Positions 1 to 10,859 of a stretch of 64,000 bases of DNA are shown here, one piece after another. A program made the translations under genes and the position numbers. Source of the DNA: Circinella umbellata (Eukaryota > Mucoromycota > Mucoromycetes > Mucorales > Lichtheimiaceae); the NCBI GenBank assembly GCA_025093555.1, contig JAIWNF010000001.1, forward strand, positions 1,550,001 to 1,614,000, read 5' to 3'. Each line of letters opens with the position of its first letter. Position 1 is the first letter of the stretch. The notes under the pieces are model-generated. The model ran no database searches and was not told where the DNA came from. It saw only the letters and a list, made by a program, of their open reading frames with translations.

Positions 1-202
1 GAAGGAGTGGAGGTGAATGCCTGTGAGTGAATGCGCATAAGCGAGTGTAAGTGTGTGTGGAAGCTAAAGGGTGAAAGCTAATGGGTGTATATGAATGGGT
101 GGAAATGAATGGGTGTGAGTGAATGGGTGGAAGCTAATGAATGTAACTGAATGAGGGGGAGCAAATTGGTGGAAGCGCAGGAGTATGAGTAGGTGGGTGG
201 AG
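1..202. repeat. Degenerate GAATGGGTG-type minisatellite
   Basis: Purine/GT-rich tract made of imperfect repeats of a GTGAATGGGTGGAAGCTAAT-like unit. The units vary too much to give a clean period. It runs directly into the 193-bp duplication that follows, which starts with the same GTGAATGGGT words. No gene is visible on either strand. Confidence 0.6.
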
Positions 203-259
203 GTGAATGGGTTGTGAAATGCTTTACTTTACTTGATTTTACTTTTATAATATATAGAT

Positions 260-385
260 ATGATTGACAAGGCAAACGAAAAACTGTATTTGGTTGGGGG
301 TAAGGATTGGGATATTTTTTACGGCGAACAACTGGAGGGCAAGCAATACAGTTTTCTTCGATTCGACGTCTACGCTATGGTTTAA
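260..385 (+). CDS. Short 41-codon frame, copy 1 (uncertain)
   Basis: An ATG at 260 opens a 41-residue frame ending with TAA at 383-385. It contains the words KLYLVGGKDWDIFYGEQ and FLRFDVYAMV. An AG (ATATATAG) lies just upstream, so this could equally be a terminal exon whose 5' part is lost. The composition looks coding (charged and aromatic residues, higher GC than the surroundings). I do not recognise the family. The same frame is open in the tandem copy at 453-578, but all three changes inside the frame alter the protein, so there is no sign of selection. Confidence 0.3.
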   Translation: MIDKANEKLYLVGGKDWDIFYGEQLEGKQYSFLRFDVYAMV

Positions 386-452
386 TTGGTAGGAAGTGAA
401 TGGGTTGTGGAATGCTTTACTTTACTTGATTTTACTTTTATGATATATAGAT

Positions 453-578
453 ATGATTAACAAGGCAAACGGAAAACTGTATTTGGTTGGGGGTAAGGAT
501 TGGGATATTTGTTACGGCGAACAACTGGAGGGCAAGCAATACAGTTTTCTTCGATTCGACGTCTACGCTATGGTTTAA
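453..578 (+). CDS. Short 41-codon frame, copy 2 (uncertain)
   Basis: Tandem copy of the frame at 260-385. It differs by D to N, E to G and F to C and keeps the same start and TAA stop. It may be a terminal exon remnant duplicated with its flanks. No function is suggested. Confidence 0.3.
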   Translation: MINKANGKLYLVGGKDWDICYGEQLEGKQYSFLRFDVYAMV

Positions 579-583
579 TTGGT

Positions 584-2389
584 GACATGACAAACATAAT
601 AATATGAATTGAAAAAAAAATAATTGATATCGTGTTGAGGTATATTATCAATGTCTATTTAATCATTTGAATTTTTATTTATTTAGTGGATAAAATAAAT
701 TCGACTCGAAAAAAGAAGCCGTTACCAAAATAATCATACCAAGTAATAGACATACAAAAAAATGGGACCTGGAAAGAAGTACATCATAGTTATTGAAATC
801 ATATACTTTTTTTTCGTATATATTCATTCAGGTAAGTAAAACAATATTCAAATTGTCGCAAACTAGTAGCCTGCTAACATTTGACAATACTGACAAATAG
901 TGATTGCAAGCTGGTATCCATCGTTTACAAATGATAAGGAAGGTCGGAACAAACGAAAAATAAAAATAAGGTACTATTTATTTTGTGATAACGTTATAAT
1001 GGCTATGAAAGACTATTAACTATTAATACTTTTTTTTCAATGTATATTTATAGATCAATGAAGAAAAATTTCGACTTTATTTGAGACGGAATGTGGGAAA
1101 GACAGAAAATTGATTTGCTGTTATAGAATTAACATGGAGAGTTCTTTTTGGTGGTGCTTTTTACTATATTAAAAAGCAATCGAAACATGCGTTGGTGAAG
1201 AGGACAAACATAATTATATTATTAATTAATCAAGATGATGACGAACTAAATATTGGCGATTATTCTGCATGAAACTACTCTTTTTTTTTCAATGTTCTTT
1301 GGAGAATAACTTTCAAGCTTTACTCTATCCTTTCCTACCAATAAAAATACTTTTATTAATGTCTTAAAAATTCAATTATTGTGGTTTTTTTTTAATTAAA
1401 ATAAACAATCAAAGTCGCATACGTAGCATATGCAAAAGGTTGTTTAGATTAATTGTTTCTGCCTATTTCTCATGAATTTTTGTTCTTGTGTGTAGATACT
1501 CTCTTTGTATAATATTTTGTTCACCTATCATGAATGTTTTTCTTCTACTAGTTGAACGTTTTTTTTCTTACTGAAAGTCTTTCAGATGTTATCATGCGTT
1601 CTCTTTTTTGTATATATTTATAAATATACCTCACAATGTACTGCAAGAAAGCGACCACATATTCATAAGCAGCAGCTATAGTCTTCCATTCTAATACGTA
1701 AACAAAAATACATAGATTCTTAACCTATTCTCTTTATAATATAAGACTATCTTAACCAACTAGCTACATTATATTATGGGGTGCCACTTTTATTTCTTGT
1801 ATAGCGTAATTTAGATATATGTAATATTACAATATCTTTTGTTGTAGTTGTCAGCTTAGTCTTGATAAATTTAATGGGTGTATCGACTGCCACATAAGGA
1901 GAGTATCAAACATAACGGGGAATTACTGATTTATTGTTATAAATTTGTATCTTTCTCATTTAAAGAAGATATAGCCTTTTTTCTATTAATCTCATTATTA
2001 AATAGATACAAGTGATTATACATACTTGGTTTAAATAATTTCAAAAAGCTAAATATTACACCCTGAGACTGAAAGATTTTTTTAGACATGTTGCAAGTTC
2101 AAAAAGAAGTCAAAGGCAAGTCCATGGTACTTCAGATAATTTTGTGACTTATAAAGGCTTAAACTATTAAAAAAAGTCAGAGTTACGTATTATTATTATT
2201 ATTATTATTATTTTTCAAAAAAAAAAAAAAAAAAAAAAAACTCTTAAGTCTCACGCGCATGAGAACAACATTTTGTCACTATTCTAGTATTGATAATAAG
2301 AATTTTTTTTTTTAAAAAAAAAAAACAATACGTACGTAACAAAAACATTTTGTTTTTTTTTACTTTAATATAGAAGGTATGTTTTTTTG
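584..2389. other. AT-rich intergenic stretch
   Basis: No coding signal found on either strand. It contains short homopolymers, a TAT trinucleotide run at about 2188-2212 and a poly-A run at about 2217-2240. Confidence 0.6.
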
Positions 2390-4171
2390 TCATTGAATTC
2401 CGTATTCCTGTGCTAGTGGAAGTGTATCACCATTGAGAAAATACTCAATATCAAATGCTCCTAATGTGCCTATGGCTTTGTAATATCCGTTTTCCAACTT
2501 TCTTATAACAGGATATAATTTTAACCCCTCTACATCACAGCGATCTTGAAAAGGTATACCAGCTAGTAATACATAGTCCTGTAAAATATTATCATCGTCT
2601 GTCTTGTACGTACTCGGTAAAGAATGGCCCAATACTCGCATACGGTCTTGTAGAAGCATGCCGATTCTACCATGATATATTCTCTTTTTGAATTGGCATA
2701 AAAAGAGACAGCAGTTGAAAATTCATTGCAGCCCTCTGAAAATCTGCATCATCACATACTGGATCATTAAAAGGACCAAGTAATACATATTTACGCTCAT
2801 TATTTCTAGGCTCTTGAATTTCGATTGACAGTCCTCATCGTTTATCAATATCCTCAAAAACAGTAGTGTTATCTGATATTGGTGGAATATTTTCTAGACT
2901 ATATTCCGGTTTTTGTCGCGGATTAGCATCCGTGTTATCACAATCATCGGAGTCATTACCTGTGCTGCTTCCTGGTTGTTGCTGTCTTAAATTTTCGTTA
3001 TTATTAAGATTTCCGCGTATAGGGGATAAGTCGTCTTGCTCTAGTGTAATTATCCTGTTTAAATAGGATGGGTGCAACGGAATTCCTGCACAGGTTACTT
3101 GAAGAATACGCTCATCAATATGATAATCGTGAAAGTCAGTTTCCCATAAACCTCCAGTATCGCAGTTATAGTGAAAATGCTCTCCTTCAATTCCAGTCTA
3201 GATCTTCGGATAGGAATATAATGCTGTAGGTTAAACCTCTTCTCTGTGACTTCGTTTTCAACGATGTATTTATATACATTATAGTTTCCAAAGCACAAAA
3301 TAGAAAGATCCTTTTTCGCTAAAAGTTCATAAAATTGAATTATCAAATGTTCCAGCGATTGGTCGTAACTATCAGAAACTCCTCTCATAAATTCAGGATA
3401 AATTTGGAAAGAGCAAAAACCCTACCATGATTTCTATAGTAGTATCACGTATATATGTGCATAGTGTAATATTGTACTTGCATTGTATTGAGATGGTTTT
3501 TCAAGAATAGCGCCAACATGTAGCCAACGACCTGCTGTATCGTGCCATGTGTGTATATTTCGACCAACGACGATTACTCTGGTTGACAGTAATACTTCTT
3601 CCAATGTCCACATGCGTTTAAAGCAACTAGATGATACTAACGAGCCAATATCTGCGTATCTGATGCCGTCTGATCCTTCTCTGGTTTGAAATTCGGGCAC
3701 AAGTGCGATTGTACACTGTGCATATCTGTATATTTTATGAATCTGGCGATTTTCTTGTTCTTTTTCGCGTTTATTGTTTTGATCAATACACATTTGATCG
3801 TACCACACATATCGGATATTAAACTGTCTGCATATCTGTTGGATAAGACCTTCAAATTTGACAAGTTTTTGCTTATCCTGTCCGAATATAATTTTGTGCT
3901 TGCCGTTATCGATTCGAATGGCCGCTCTGGTTCTATCATCTAAGAGAAATTCACCATTCTAGTTCCAGGAATAGGAAATTGTACAGTATCCTTCGTCCAC
4001 TGCAGACCCTGGTAATAACCTCATGTCAGATACGCGGACAAGTCGAGTTGGCATAAATTCCGGTCTGGGTAATCCATCAGGAATAGCTTGTGGTGGCAAG
4101 ATGTTTTGTTCACTTGCTTTCATTCCATAAGAGTAGTATCGCTGTTCAGTGTGGTAGGTAGTATAAGGCAT
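2390..4171 (-). pseudogene. HET-domain (heterokaryon-incompatibility-like) protein, decayed
   Basis: The reading starts at 4171 (MPYTTYHTEQRYY). It passes MPTRLVRVSDM and EGYCTISYSWN, the first conserved HET block, then WYDQMCIDQNNK and IHKIYRYAQCTIALVP, the W-D-x-C-I-x-Q block and helix, and later KRMWTLEEVLLS. This order matches Mucoromycota HET-like proteins as I know them. The C-terminal part (2390-2659) reads LLAGIPFQDR and GYYKAIGTLGAFDIEYFL. Lesions: an in-frame TAG at 3959-3961 directly after SYSWN (the same frame stays open to 3434), at least two frameshifts around 3380-3460, and further frame changes between 3095 and 2660. HET proteins in ascomycetes trigger cell death on non-self contact; the role in this lineage is unknown. 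The copy cannot make a full protein. Confidence 0.8.
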
Positions 4172-5600
4172 TTTATTCTATTTAATGATTGTAATAATAA
4201 GATTTCTGTCTCTATCATAAGATACCACGTTAAATATTAAAAATGACTACTCAAGCTAATAAATCACGGCAAAAGCTGTAATATACAAACGGGACACGCA
4301 GAAAAAAATTTAGAATCGTTTATTTGACTTTGGCTAACAAAAGTATATTACAACAGCTATAATATGGTGTTGAACGTATATTGGTAGTTATTGCCGTGCA
4401 AAAGAGGATACGTACCCTAATAAAAGAAAAAAGTTTTTAAACAAATGAAGAAAAAAAGGTAAAACAAGACAAAAAAATAATAATCTTAATGTTGCTTATT
4501 GATATTTCAGTGGGCGTAAGTCTTTTAATTTTTTATATTGCTTTACAAAGTTAACGTTCCCTGAGAACTTGTCCTGTGAAAGCCTACTTGAAAACAAACA
4601 AGTACAAATACTGCGTTGTGATGCCTTGAGGTTACGTAGCCATCAATATTCTTTTCAATCTTATATTTTTGTTTCAAATGGTGTGGTGCAAGATGACATG
4701 ATCGATTTTACTCAAATTTCTTTTTTAGGCTTAAGACATGTTTAGGTCCGGAATTTTAAGTTGTGTACAACAAGATGCACCATGTTTAAAAAAGTTTGGC
4801 GCAATCCGACCTTGAGAAAGTTATTATATAGAGACACAATATTTGGATAAGAAATAACATACGCAATACTAATAATAGTGGGCTTTGATATGAACCCGCG
4901 CCACATCCTGAGAAAAGCACTAGAATTTATTACTGTTCTACATTACTTGCTGACACAGATATCTTTTGATGTTATTATATGAGCAATTGAAATAAACGTT
5001 ATTGCATAGCTAACTACACTGATAGTAGATAATAAACCAATAATAAAAAAATTATTAACAGCTTCTATATACCCATGGATTATCTTTCCTCCTACATATG
5101 ATTTTTTAATGCTATAACAGATTGTTTTCTATTTACGCATCACTACGAATCCGGCTATAATAATTGTCAGCAAGAGATGATATCAACAGGAGTTACTTAT
5201 AATACTGAAAAAGTAATAATTGTCATTATAATAGCATTAAAAAAATAAGTACGTGACCGTAAAAGAAAGTTTTAAAGCAATTTTGATAGTAGCAATAAAC
5301 TACGTCTACATACTATATTGTACATTAGAGATTTAAAAATAAATACGTAAATAGAAGATTATAGGCTATTTTAATGCCATAATTACGTATACAGAAAGAG
5401 TCCCCCTTTCCATTCTTATCAAATAAAAAATGTGTTTTGGTTTTATTCCTTCAATTGCTATGGCTCACACATCATCATATAAATTTGCAACTATGTATAT
5501 ATCATTGAGAAATAAAAAAAAACCACTATACTCCACCCCGTAACTTCATAAAAACGCCAATTAGTATAAACTGTTTGAATATGATAGAGTGCTTTTTGGT
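4172..5600. other. AT-rich intergenic stretch
   Basis: No convincing reading frame, RNA gene or structured repeat was seen. The composition is uniformly AT-rich. Confidence 0.55.
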
Positions 5601-5624
5601 GCTATTTTAACTCTTTTACAAAAC

Positions 5625-5855
5625 CAAAATCATATATTGGCTTTTTCCTAATAGTTCGCGTCCCCCCATTCTTATTTCCGCGGGACATGAAATTTAATTT
5701 CGCCAAGTGTAATTTTTAACTTTGCACATCATGAATTTGCAATTTTGCGCAAATTAGAATTTCAATTTCGCATATATGATTTTTCACATTAGCGTCCCAT
5801 CATTATTATGTTCGTGTCTCAATACTATTTCCATGTCCTAGTTATACATTTGAAA
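5625..5855. repeat. Dispersed repeat R1, copy 1
   Basis: Contains TTTTTCCTAATAGTTCGCG followed by a CCCCCC run and, further on, ATGATTTTTCACATTAGCGTC and GTTCGTGTC. The reverse complement of 13150-13545 shows the same words in the same order (for example CTAATTGTTCGCG and ATGATTTTTCACATTTGCGTC), separated there by about 220 extra bases. A third partial copy lies near 46540. No reading frame; probably a non-autonomous element or a fragment of one. Confidence 0.6.
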
Positions 5856-6539
5856 CTTAATGTAGCTATGGAAATATGGTAATGTAGCTATGGTATTTTA
5901 TTTTTGTGAGAATTCAGCCTTCTCATGTTCATGTGTCAACATTTGCACAGCCAACATCTGTCTTTTTTTTAAAAATATATGTACATATATTACCTTTATC
6001 TTGTATATATAATAACATGTAAAATTGGTTAACCTTTTGAAAAGTCACTGCTTTGATCCACAGGACCAAGAAGCCTACCAAATTTATGAATAGTAGACAT
6101 GATAGCATCTTTAAACATCCTAATCCGACTTTCATAATAGTTCTTCATGTCCAACAAAACCGTTCTTAAATCTTTTTGATATTACAATAACATTTCATTA
6201 AACGCTTGTACTTTCACTTTTTATATTCGATTCGATGCTTCTGTTCACTGCTCCAATGCAACTGCTAGAAGTCTTTTCAAAAAACAGATTTTACCTACTA
6301 CTTTGATAGATAAGTTTATTGATATATGACGACATCCGGAGATGGTTTAGAGGTTTGATACTATCATTCTGTTCCATCCTCTTGATCCCGGGGAGGAGGT
6401 TATTCATTTAGATAATAATATGTCATCTTCTTTGGCCAAAGAAAGGAATGGAATCACGATGGGAATCTAAATGATACCAATAGGAGACCAGTTGTTATAA
6501 TTAAAACTCAGAAAAAAGTAGCAACTGACAAAAAATTTA
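5856..6539. other. Intergenic stretch left of transposon copy A
   Basis: No supported gene. The only longer frame (5929-6135, minus strand) is low-complexity hydrophobic sequence and is not supported. Confidence 0.5.
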
Positions 6540-6551
6540 ACAAATTAAAAA

Positions 6552-7124
6552 TTGAATTTCTATTTTATAAAAAAGATAACCTTCAAAAGATTCAATAATT
6601 TTTTAACAATGACTTTATTAAATACTGAATTTTTAATAAACAGAAACTCTATGCAACATTCTATTAAACAGCTTATGAAAGAAGTAATGGTAGAATATTT
6701 TGATAAAGAAATGTTAGTAGAAAAAATAGAAAAAAAAACCAAAAATGATGGTCAGTATTATAGAAAAAAAGTTGAAGCTACAAAAACAAATTATTTTTGG
6801 TATTTGAATACAAGTAAAAATGTTTGTACATATATACATAAAAGGGGTAAAAATGTAGGGCATATGTGTCATTAGAAAATACATACAAATATTGGGGATA
6901 ATAAACCAGATTTTTTATGTTCAAAACATAGTAAACTTCATATACCACAAAAAAGGAAAAATAAAATAAAAAATTCTATAAAGATAATAGAAAAAAAGAG
7001 AGAAAAGAAAAAAAAAGAAAGATATAAAAAAATTAAAAAAAAGGTTATATATGTAATAGTGGAAATATTAATCTTAGAAAAATTATTGAAAAGCTACTTA
7101 ACAACAAAAAAAAAAAGACACTAA
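6552..7124 (+). pseudogene. Small zinc-binding ORF of chromodomain transposon, copy A
   Basis: A frame of about 190 codons from ATG 6552 to TAA 7122-7124, broken by a single TAG at 6873-6875. The N-terminal half is helical and charged. The middle holds a Cys/His pattern, NVCTYIHKRGKNVGHMCH, then, after the stop, DFLCSKHSKLH. The tail is lysine-rich. The pattern C-x3-H-K-R-G-K-x2-G-x2-C-H ... C-x2-H resembles small Cys/His motifs seen in repetitive proteins of other eukaryotes and large DNA viruses; zinc binding is inferred. In copy B the codon aligned with the TAG is CGA (Arg). The ORF converges with the transposase, with a gap of about 50 bp. The role in transposition is unknown. Confidence 0.55.
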
Positions 7125-7174
7125 ATATGTCTTTAAATTTATGAATTATTTTATTATTAGGGTAGAGTATCAAA

Positions 7175-8708
7175 TTAATTTAAAGTAATTACTAATTGGT
7201 TTTGATTAGTATACTTTTTTAACATATCTTTTCGATTGAATTTATTAATAGAAATCCAACTATTATCATTATCAGGATAATCTTTCCATTCAATTAAAAA
7301 CTGATATTCATTATCAATAACTTTATGACCAATGATACGTTCAATTTCATATATATTTTTATTATTATTTCTAAGTTTATTTATATCAGTAACTTTACTT
7401 TTACATTTATTTCTTTTTCTTTTATTTCTATTATACCTTTGGAACATCTAATTCAGAATCAGAGCTATTATTATCAATCTCCATTTCATTTTCACTAATT
7501 ACATTATCATCATTATCATTTAGTTCCATTAATAGTAATTTTTGTTGTAGTTCTTCTATTCGTTTAGTTTTTTCTTTAACTTTAATTTCATTTGATATAA
7601 CAATATCTATCATTTTCTCTTTAATAGGAAAATTAAAGCCTTTAGTTTCCCATAATTTATGATGCGGTTGAATATTAAAACCAAAAGCATCTACAAATTT
7701 ATGTATGTTTTTTAATAAATAAGCTACTTTAAATTGTAAAGTGTAATGTTTTATATCGTGCATGTTTGTAGCCTTATGATTATTATTAAATTGATTAAAT
7801 TTACTGCCTACGTAAAACTGAGAACTGATTTTCAATAGTAGATCGAAAACTTCCAAAAACTTCATTATAATGTGCTTCATGATAAGTTAAATCAATACCA
7901 ATATCTTTTCTAATAGGATATATAAAGTTATCATCTGAGTATGACTTTCCTTTTTCTTCTGAAATTTGATAGAATTGATTTAAGAATAATGGATAACCTC
8001 CATCCATAGCTACACAATCTGTAATATGCAATTTATTATATAACTTCATATTTAAAAACATATTACCATCAGAACTTTCACTACAAAATTCACTTTTAGA
8101 TACCCATAAAATCATTTCATTCATATCATAAATAATTTGGGTTCTACATCCAGGTTTTTTTAACTTATAAGAGTATAATTTTTCCCTTTTAATATTTGTA
8201 TCAACATAGTTAATTTTAGAATTATGTCCATCTATAATTAACGTCGCATGTTTAAATTGTTTAGGATTTCGTTTTAATGCACTATAAATTCTTAATTTTG
8301 GAGATGAAAACATTTTTGATAAAAATTCATCAACTTTTCTATCCAAAACTTTTAATATACAGCATAAAATGAAGAATACTTCATATATCGATTTATATAT
8401 TGACCCATTTCACCACATACTAAATGATATAATATTACTAATCCTTTTTTTAATTCACTATATAGACCTGGATATTCACAAGTACCATATAATATAGTAA
8501 GAAAAAGAAGACAGCAATATACCCAATTTTATTTTTTAATTCTATTTTAATATCATTAAAAGATTCTATATTCTATATTCTTAAGCTCTGTTCTATGTTT
8601 ATATTTATTATTATATATCATAGGCCAATTATTATTTAAGAATTGCCATTCATTTATAATGATTCTATTAACTTCATGATTAATATTATTATCATATATG
8701 TCCTCCAT
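7175..8708 (-). pseudogene. DDE transposase with C-terminal chromodomain, copy A (frameshifted)
   Basis: The reading starts at ATG 8708 (MEDIYDNNINHEVN) and runs through three frames to 7175. The catalytic-core words are LIIDGHNSKINY (first Asp), CVAMDGGYPLF (second Asp) and FRSTIENQF (Glu), the spacing of the DDE_4/Harbinger-like transposase group. The C-terminus has a chromodomain: IYEIERIIGHKV, FLIEWKDYPDNDNSW, with the expected aromatic positions. Frameshifts lie near 7880-7800, at about 7440 and in the N-terminal part near 8350-8560, plus an in-frame stop near 8370. It aligns along its length with copy B (29341-31865). Chromodomains bind methylated histone tails in other proteins; use for target choice here is inference. 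Confidence 0.75.
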
Positions 8709-8770
8709 CTTTTTTTATCATAAAAAAATCAATTTTTTTAATTATATCTAGATGATAAAATTATCACAAT

Positions 8771-9128
8771 TTTATAAACTCAACTGACTACTATGCTTAG
8801 CAACTAGTGGTCATACTTGTTCTTGCTAGCATAGTATTTCTCCTTTGTACAACAAGTATACACATATTAATTTGGAATGTCAAAGAAACATACTCATATA
8901 TAAAAAAGAATAATTTAACATATAAGCAGTTGTTTATTATGATTGGATTAGAGAGGGAAAGAAGGTGGGGAATTTCAGACAGAGTAGAATAATACTTTGA
9001 ATACTATATTATTTGTAGGCGTTTTTTTATAAAATGGGGGAGAAAGGTTTATCAATCATATTAGACTTTTCAATTTACAAAGGCATTATGTACAGATTAT
9101 ATGGATGGATAGATGGGTTGATATGTGG
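8771..9128. other. Intergenic stretch
   Basis: No supported gene. A 61-codon frame at 8807-8992 is AT-driven and has no recognisable features. Confidence 0.5.
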
Positions 9129-10255
9129 CTATGGTACTAATGCCGTTTGCTGCTTGATGCTGATGCTGAAGCTGATGATGAGATTGATGATGATGCTGAA
9201 GGAGTAGAAGCTTGACGATGACCAAATAGATGATGAGCACTGTATTTCTTTATTAATTATTATTATATTGTAATGGTTTTTAAGATCAGGTAAATATATC
9301 CAGCCGAATTTGTCAAGAGCATTCCTAGTATTTGCAAATTCATGAGGTAATGCACCAAGATGTTTAGTTTTCAATAATTTGGATTTCAAGTCAGATGGTC
9401 TTCTTGAGAATAAGTCAATTAGCAAGTGGGGCTCAAAAGTACTAGGAGGTGTGTAGAAAGTACCATGCAACTAGCCTGTATAGTCAGGTTTCAGAGTTGG
9501 TCGTCGCCAAGATGTTCCTCAAGTTGTTGTTTGTTGGCATAGGCAACTGGTAATAAATTGGCGATTTTATGAAGACTGTGTTCCATAGTGGTAAGGGACT
9601 TCAAAGATGACACAATGCAATCCATATCATTAAAACTTTTTGGCAAGGCAAGATGATCAAATTGAGGCACAGTTACATAGAGATCATCACCTGCTAGGTA
9701 GATTGTTGATAACCATCACTGGCAGTTGGCAATTTGGATAAGCCAACTCATGGGGCAAAGATTGGTGATGGGAAGCTTGGTCAAATAATCAATTACATCC
9801 TTTCCTTCTCTAGATAACTTCACTTCAGCATTGATAATCTTCTTGAAGTTGCTTTGTTTTACCAACTCTGCTGCACTAATATCACATTCTTCATCCTCAG
9901 CATCAACAATGATTCTTATGTCAATTTTGAAACCACGTACGTCTGGATCGTTGGGATAATGTTTTCTTTCTCGTCAGTTGTATACTTAAAGATTAATTCA
10001 CCACTATATATATAAAAATTAAGAAGTATTATTGTTAATACATACATATATAAATGCACTACGATTTACAAAAGAAATAGCCAAAAAAAATTGGCACTTA
10101 CACTTTAAGACGAATTTTAAAATTTGCATCACTACTTTTGAACAAATGTGAAAAAATTGGGTACCAAATGTTTGCCAGATAATCTTGTTTAGTTAATTTG
10201 TTGTTCTTGTTAGGCGCAACATATTCACGATCATGTTTCACTATGTCAATTTTTT
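9129..10255 (-). pseudogene. Unknown protein family, two-exon relic
   Basis: The first visible exon (about 10255-10110) reads YVAPNKNNKLTKQDYLANIW and ends at a GTAAGTG donor. The second (about 9990-9470) reads DIRIIVDAEDEECDISAAEL, EGKDVIDYLTKLP and DDLYVTVPQFDHLALP. The tail (9470-9129) reads HGTFYTPPSTF and FGWIYLPDLKNHYN. The order of these blocks is like an uncharacterised repetitive family I recall from Mucorales proteomes; I know no function. Lesions: a frameshift near 9960, a TGA between NCQ and WLSTIYLAG (a TGG-to-TGA change would explain it), and a stop after GDDQL before the tail. The start codon was not found. Confidence 0.55.
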
Positions 10256-10574
10256 AAGTATAAATGAAATGTATGATTTATGAATAATTGACCACACAAC
10301 ATATAATATCTACATTGGCTCACAAAAGTGTTTGTCACTTCTATAATTTTAGCTTTTTACTCTTGTAGCTCTACAACTAGATACAATAAAAAGATGTGGC
10401 TTATATTTATCAAAATGCTTATCTTTCGACATTTTACAAATAAAAAAAATATGGATTTTAATAATATTGTGACTTAGAAAGTAGAGGTTAAAGTAAACAA
10501 CAGTAATTGGCGAATGAACACTATCTATAAATTTGTTATAAATAACAAAAATTATGATATTATTCTATTATAGT

Positions 10575-10685
10575 CAAGCTAAGTGTCGATCCAGTTGGTC
10601 TAGCTTAGAGGAGGGACTTGCTGATTACCCTTCCGCTGATTTAAGAAATTCTGATGTTTATAAGAAGGATTATAATAATTCTTAA
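10575..10685 (+). other. Possible terminal exon, unknown
   Basis: A coding-looking frame follows a TTATAG acceptor: SSWSSLEEGLADYPSADL, ending NNS-TAA at 10683-10685. It is richer in GC than its flanks. It lies about 200 bp upstream of the CACTA-like end at 10.9 kb and could belong to that element or to a different decayed gene. Confidence 0.3.
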
Positions 10686-10725
10686 GAATTACAAATTGTA
10701 AAATATAAATAATAAAAAGAAAATA

Positions 10726-10759
<34 letters not shown>

Positions 10760-10859
10760 TTTAATTTTATCTTATATTACAATTTCTAAAAAATTTAAAA
10801 TTTTTTTATAATTCTTTAAATATTACTTATTTCCCCCCTGTTTATAATCATGTAATGAC

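Larger units (their letters stand above)
203..583 (+). repeat. 193-bp tandem duplication (two copies)
   Basis: Copy 1 covers 203-390 and copy 2 covers 396-583, with a constant offset of 193 bp. By eye they differ at about five positions. Each copy ends with TACGCTATGGTTTAATTGGT and contains a 41-codon frame. The low divergence points to a recent duplication. Confidence 0.9.
6540..8770. mobile_element. Chromodomain-DDE DNA transposon, copy A (decayed)
   Basis: This unit has the same organisation as the one at 28670-31920: a small zinc-binding ORF on the plus strand converging tail-to-tail with a DDE-type transposase on the minus strand that ends in a chromodomain. The two copies are diverged but colinear. 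Very AT-rich. I could not fix the termini or a target duplication with confidence; a weak candidate terminal word is CAGTTG near 6490 and its complement near 8788. Confidence 0.7.

Noticed and set aside
6340..6410. tRNA-like stretch with TGGTTTAGAGG
   Set aside because: No acceptor stem or T-arm consensus could be paired.
7175..7447. Ty3/gypsy chromovirus integrase tail
   Set aside because: A chromodomain is present, but the upstream sequence is a DDE_4-type transposase and no reverse transcriptase, protease or LTR is visible.
10590..10640. tRNA-like promoter word (TAGCTTAGAGG)
   Set aside because: No B-box-like GGTTCGANTCC and no cloverleaf follow; the sequence reads better as coding.
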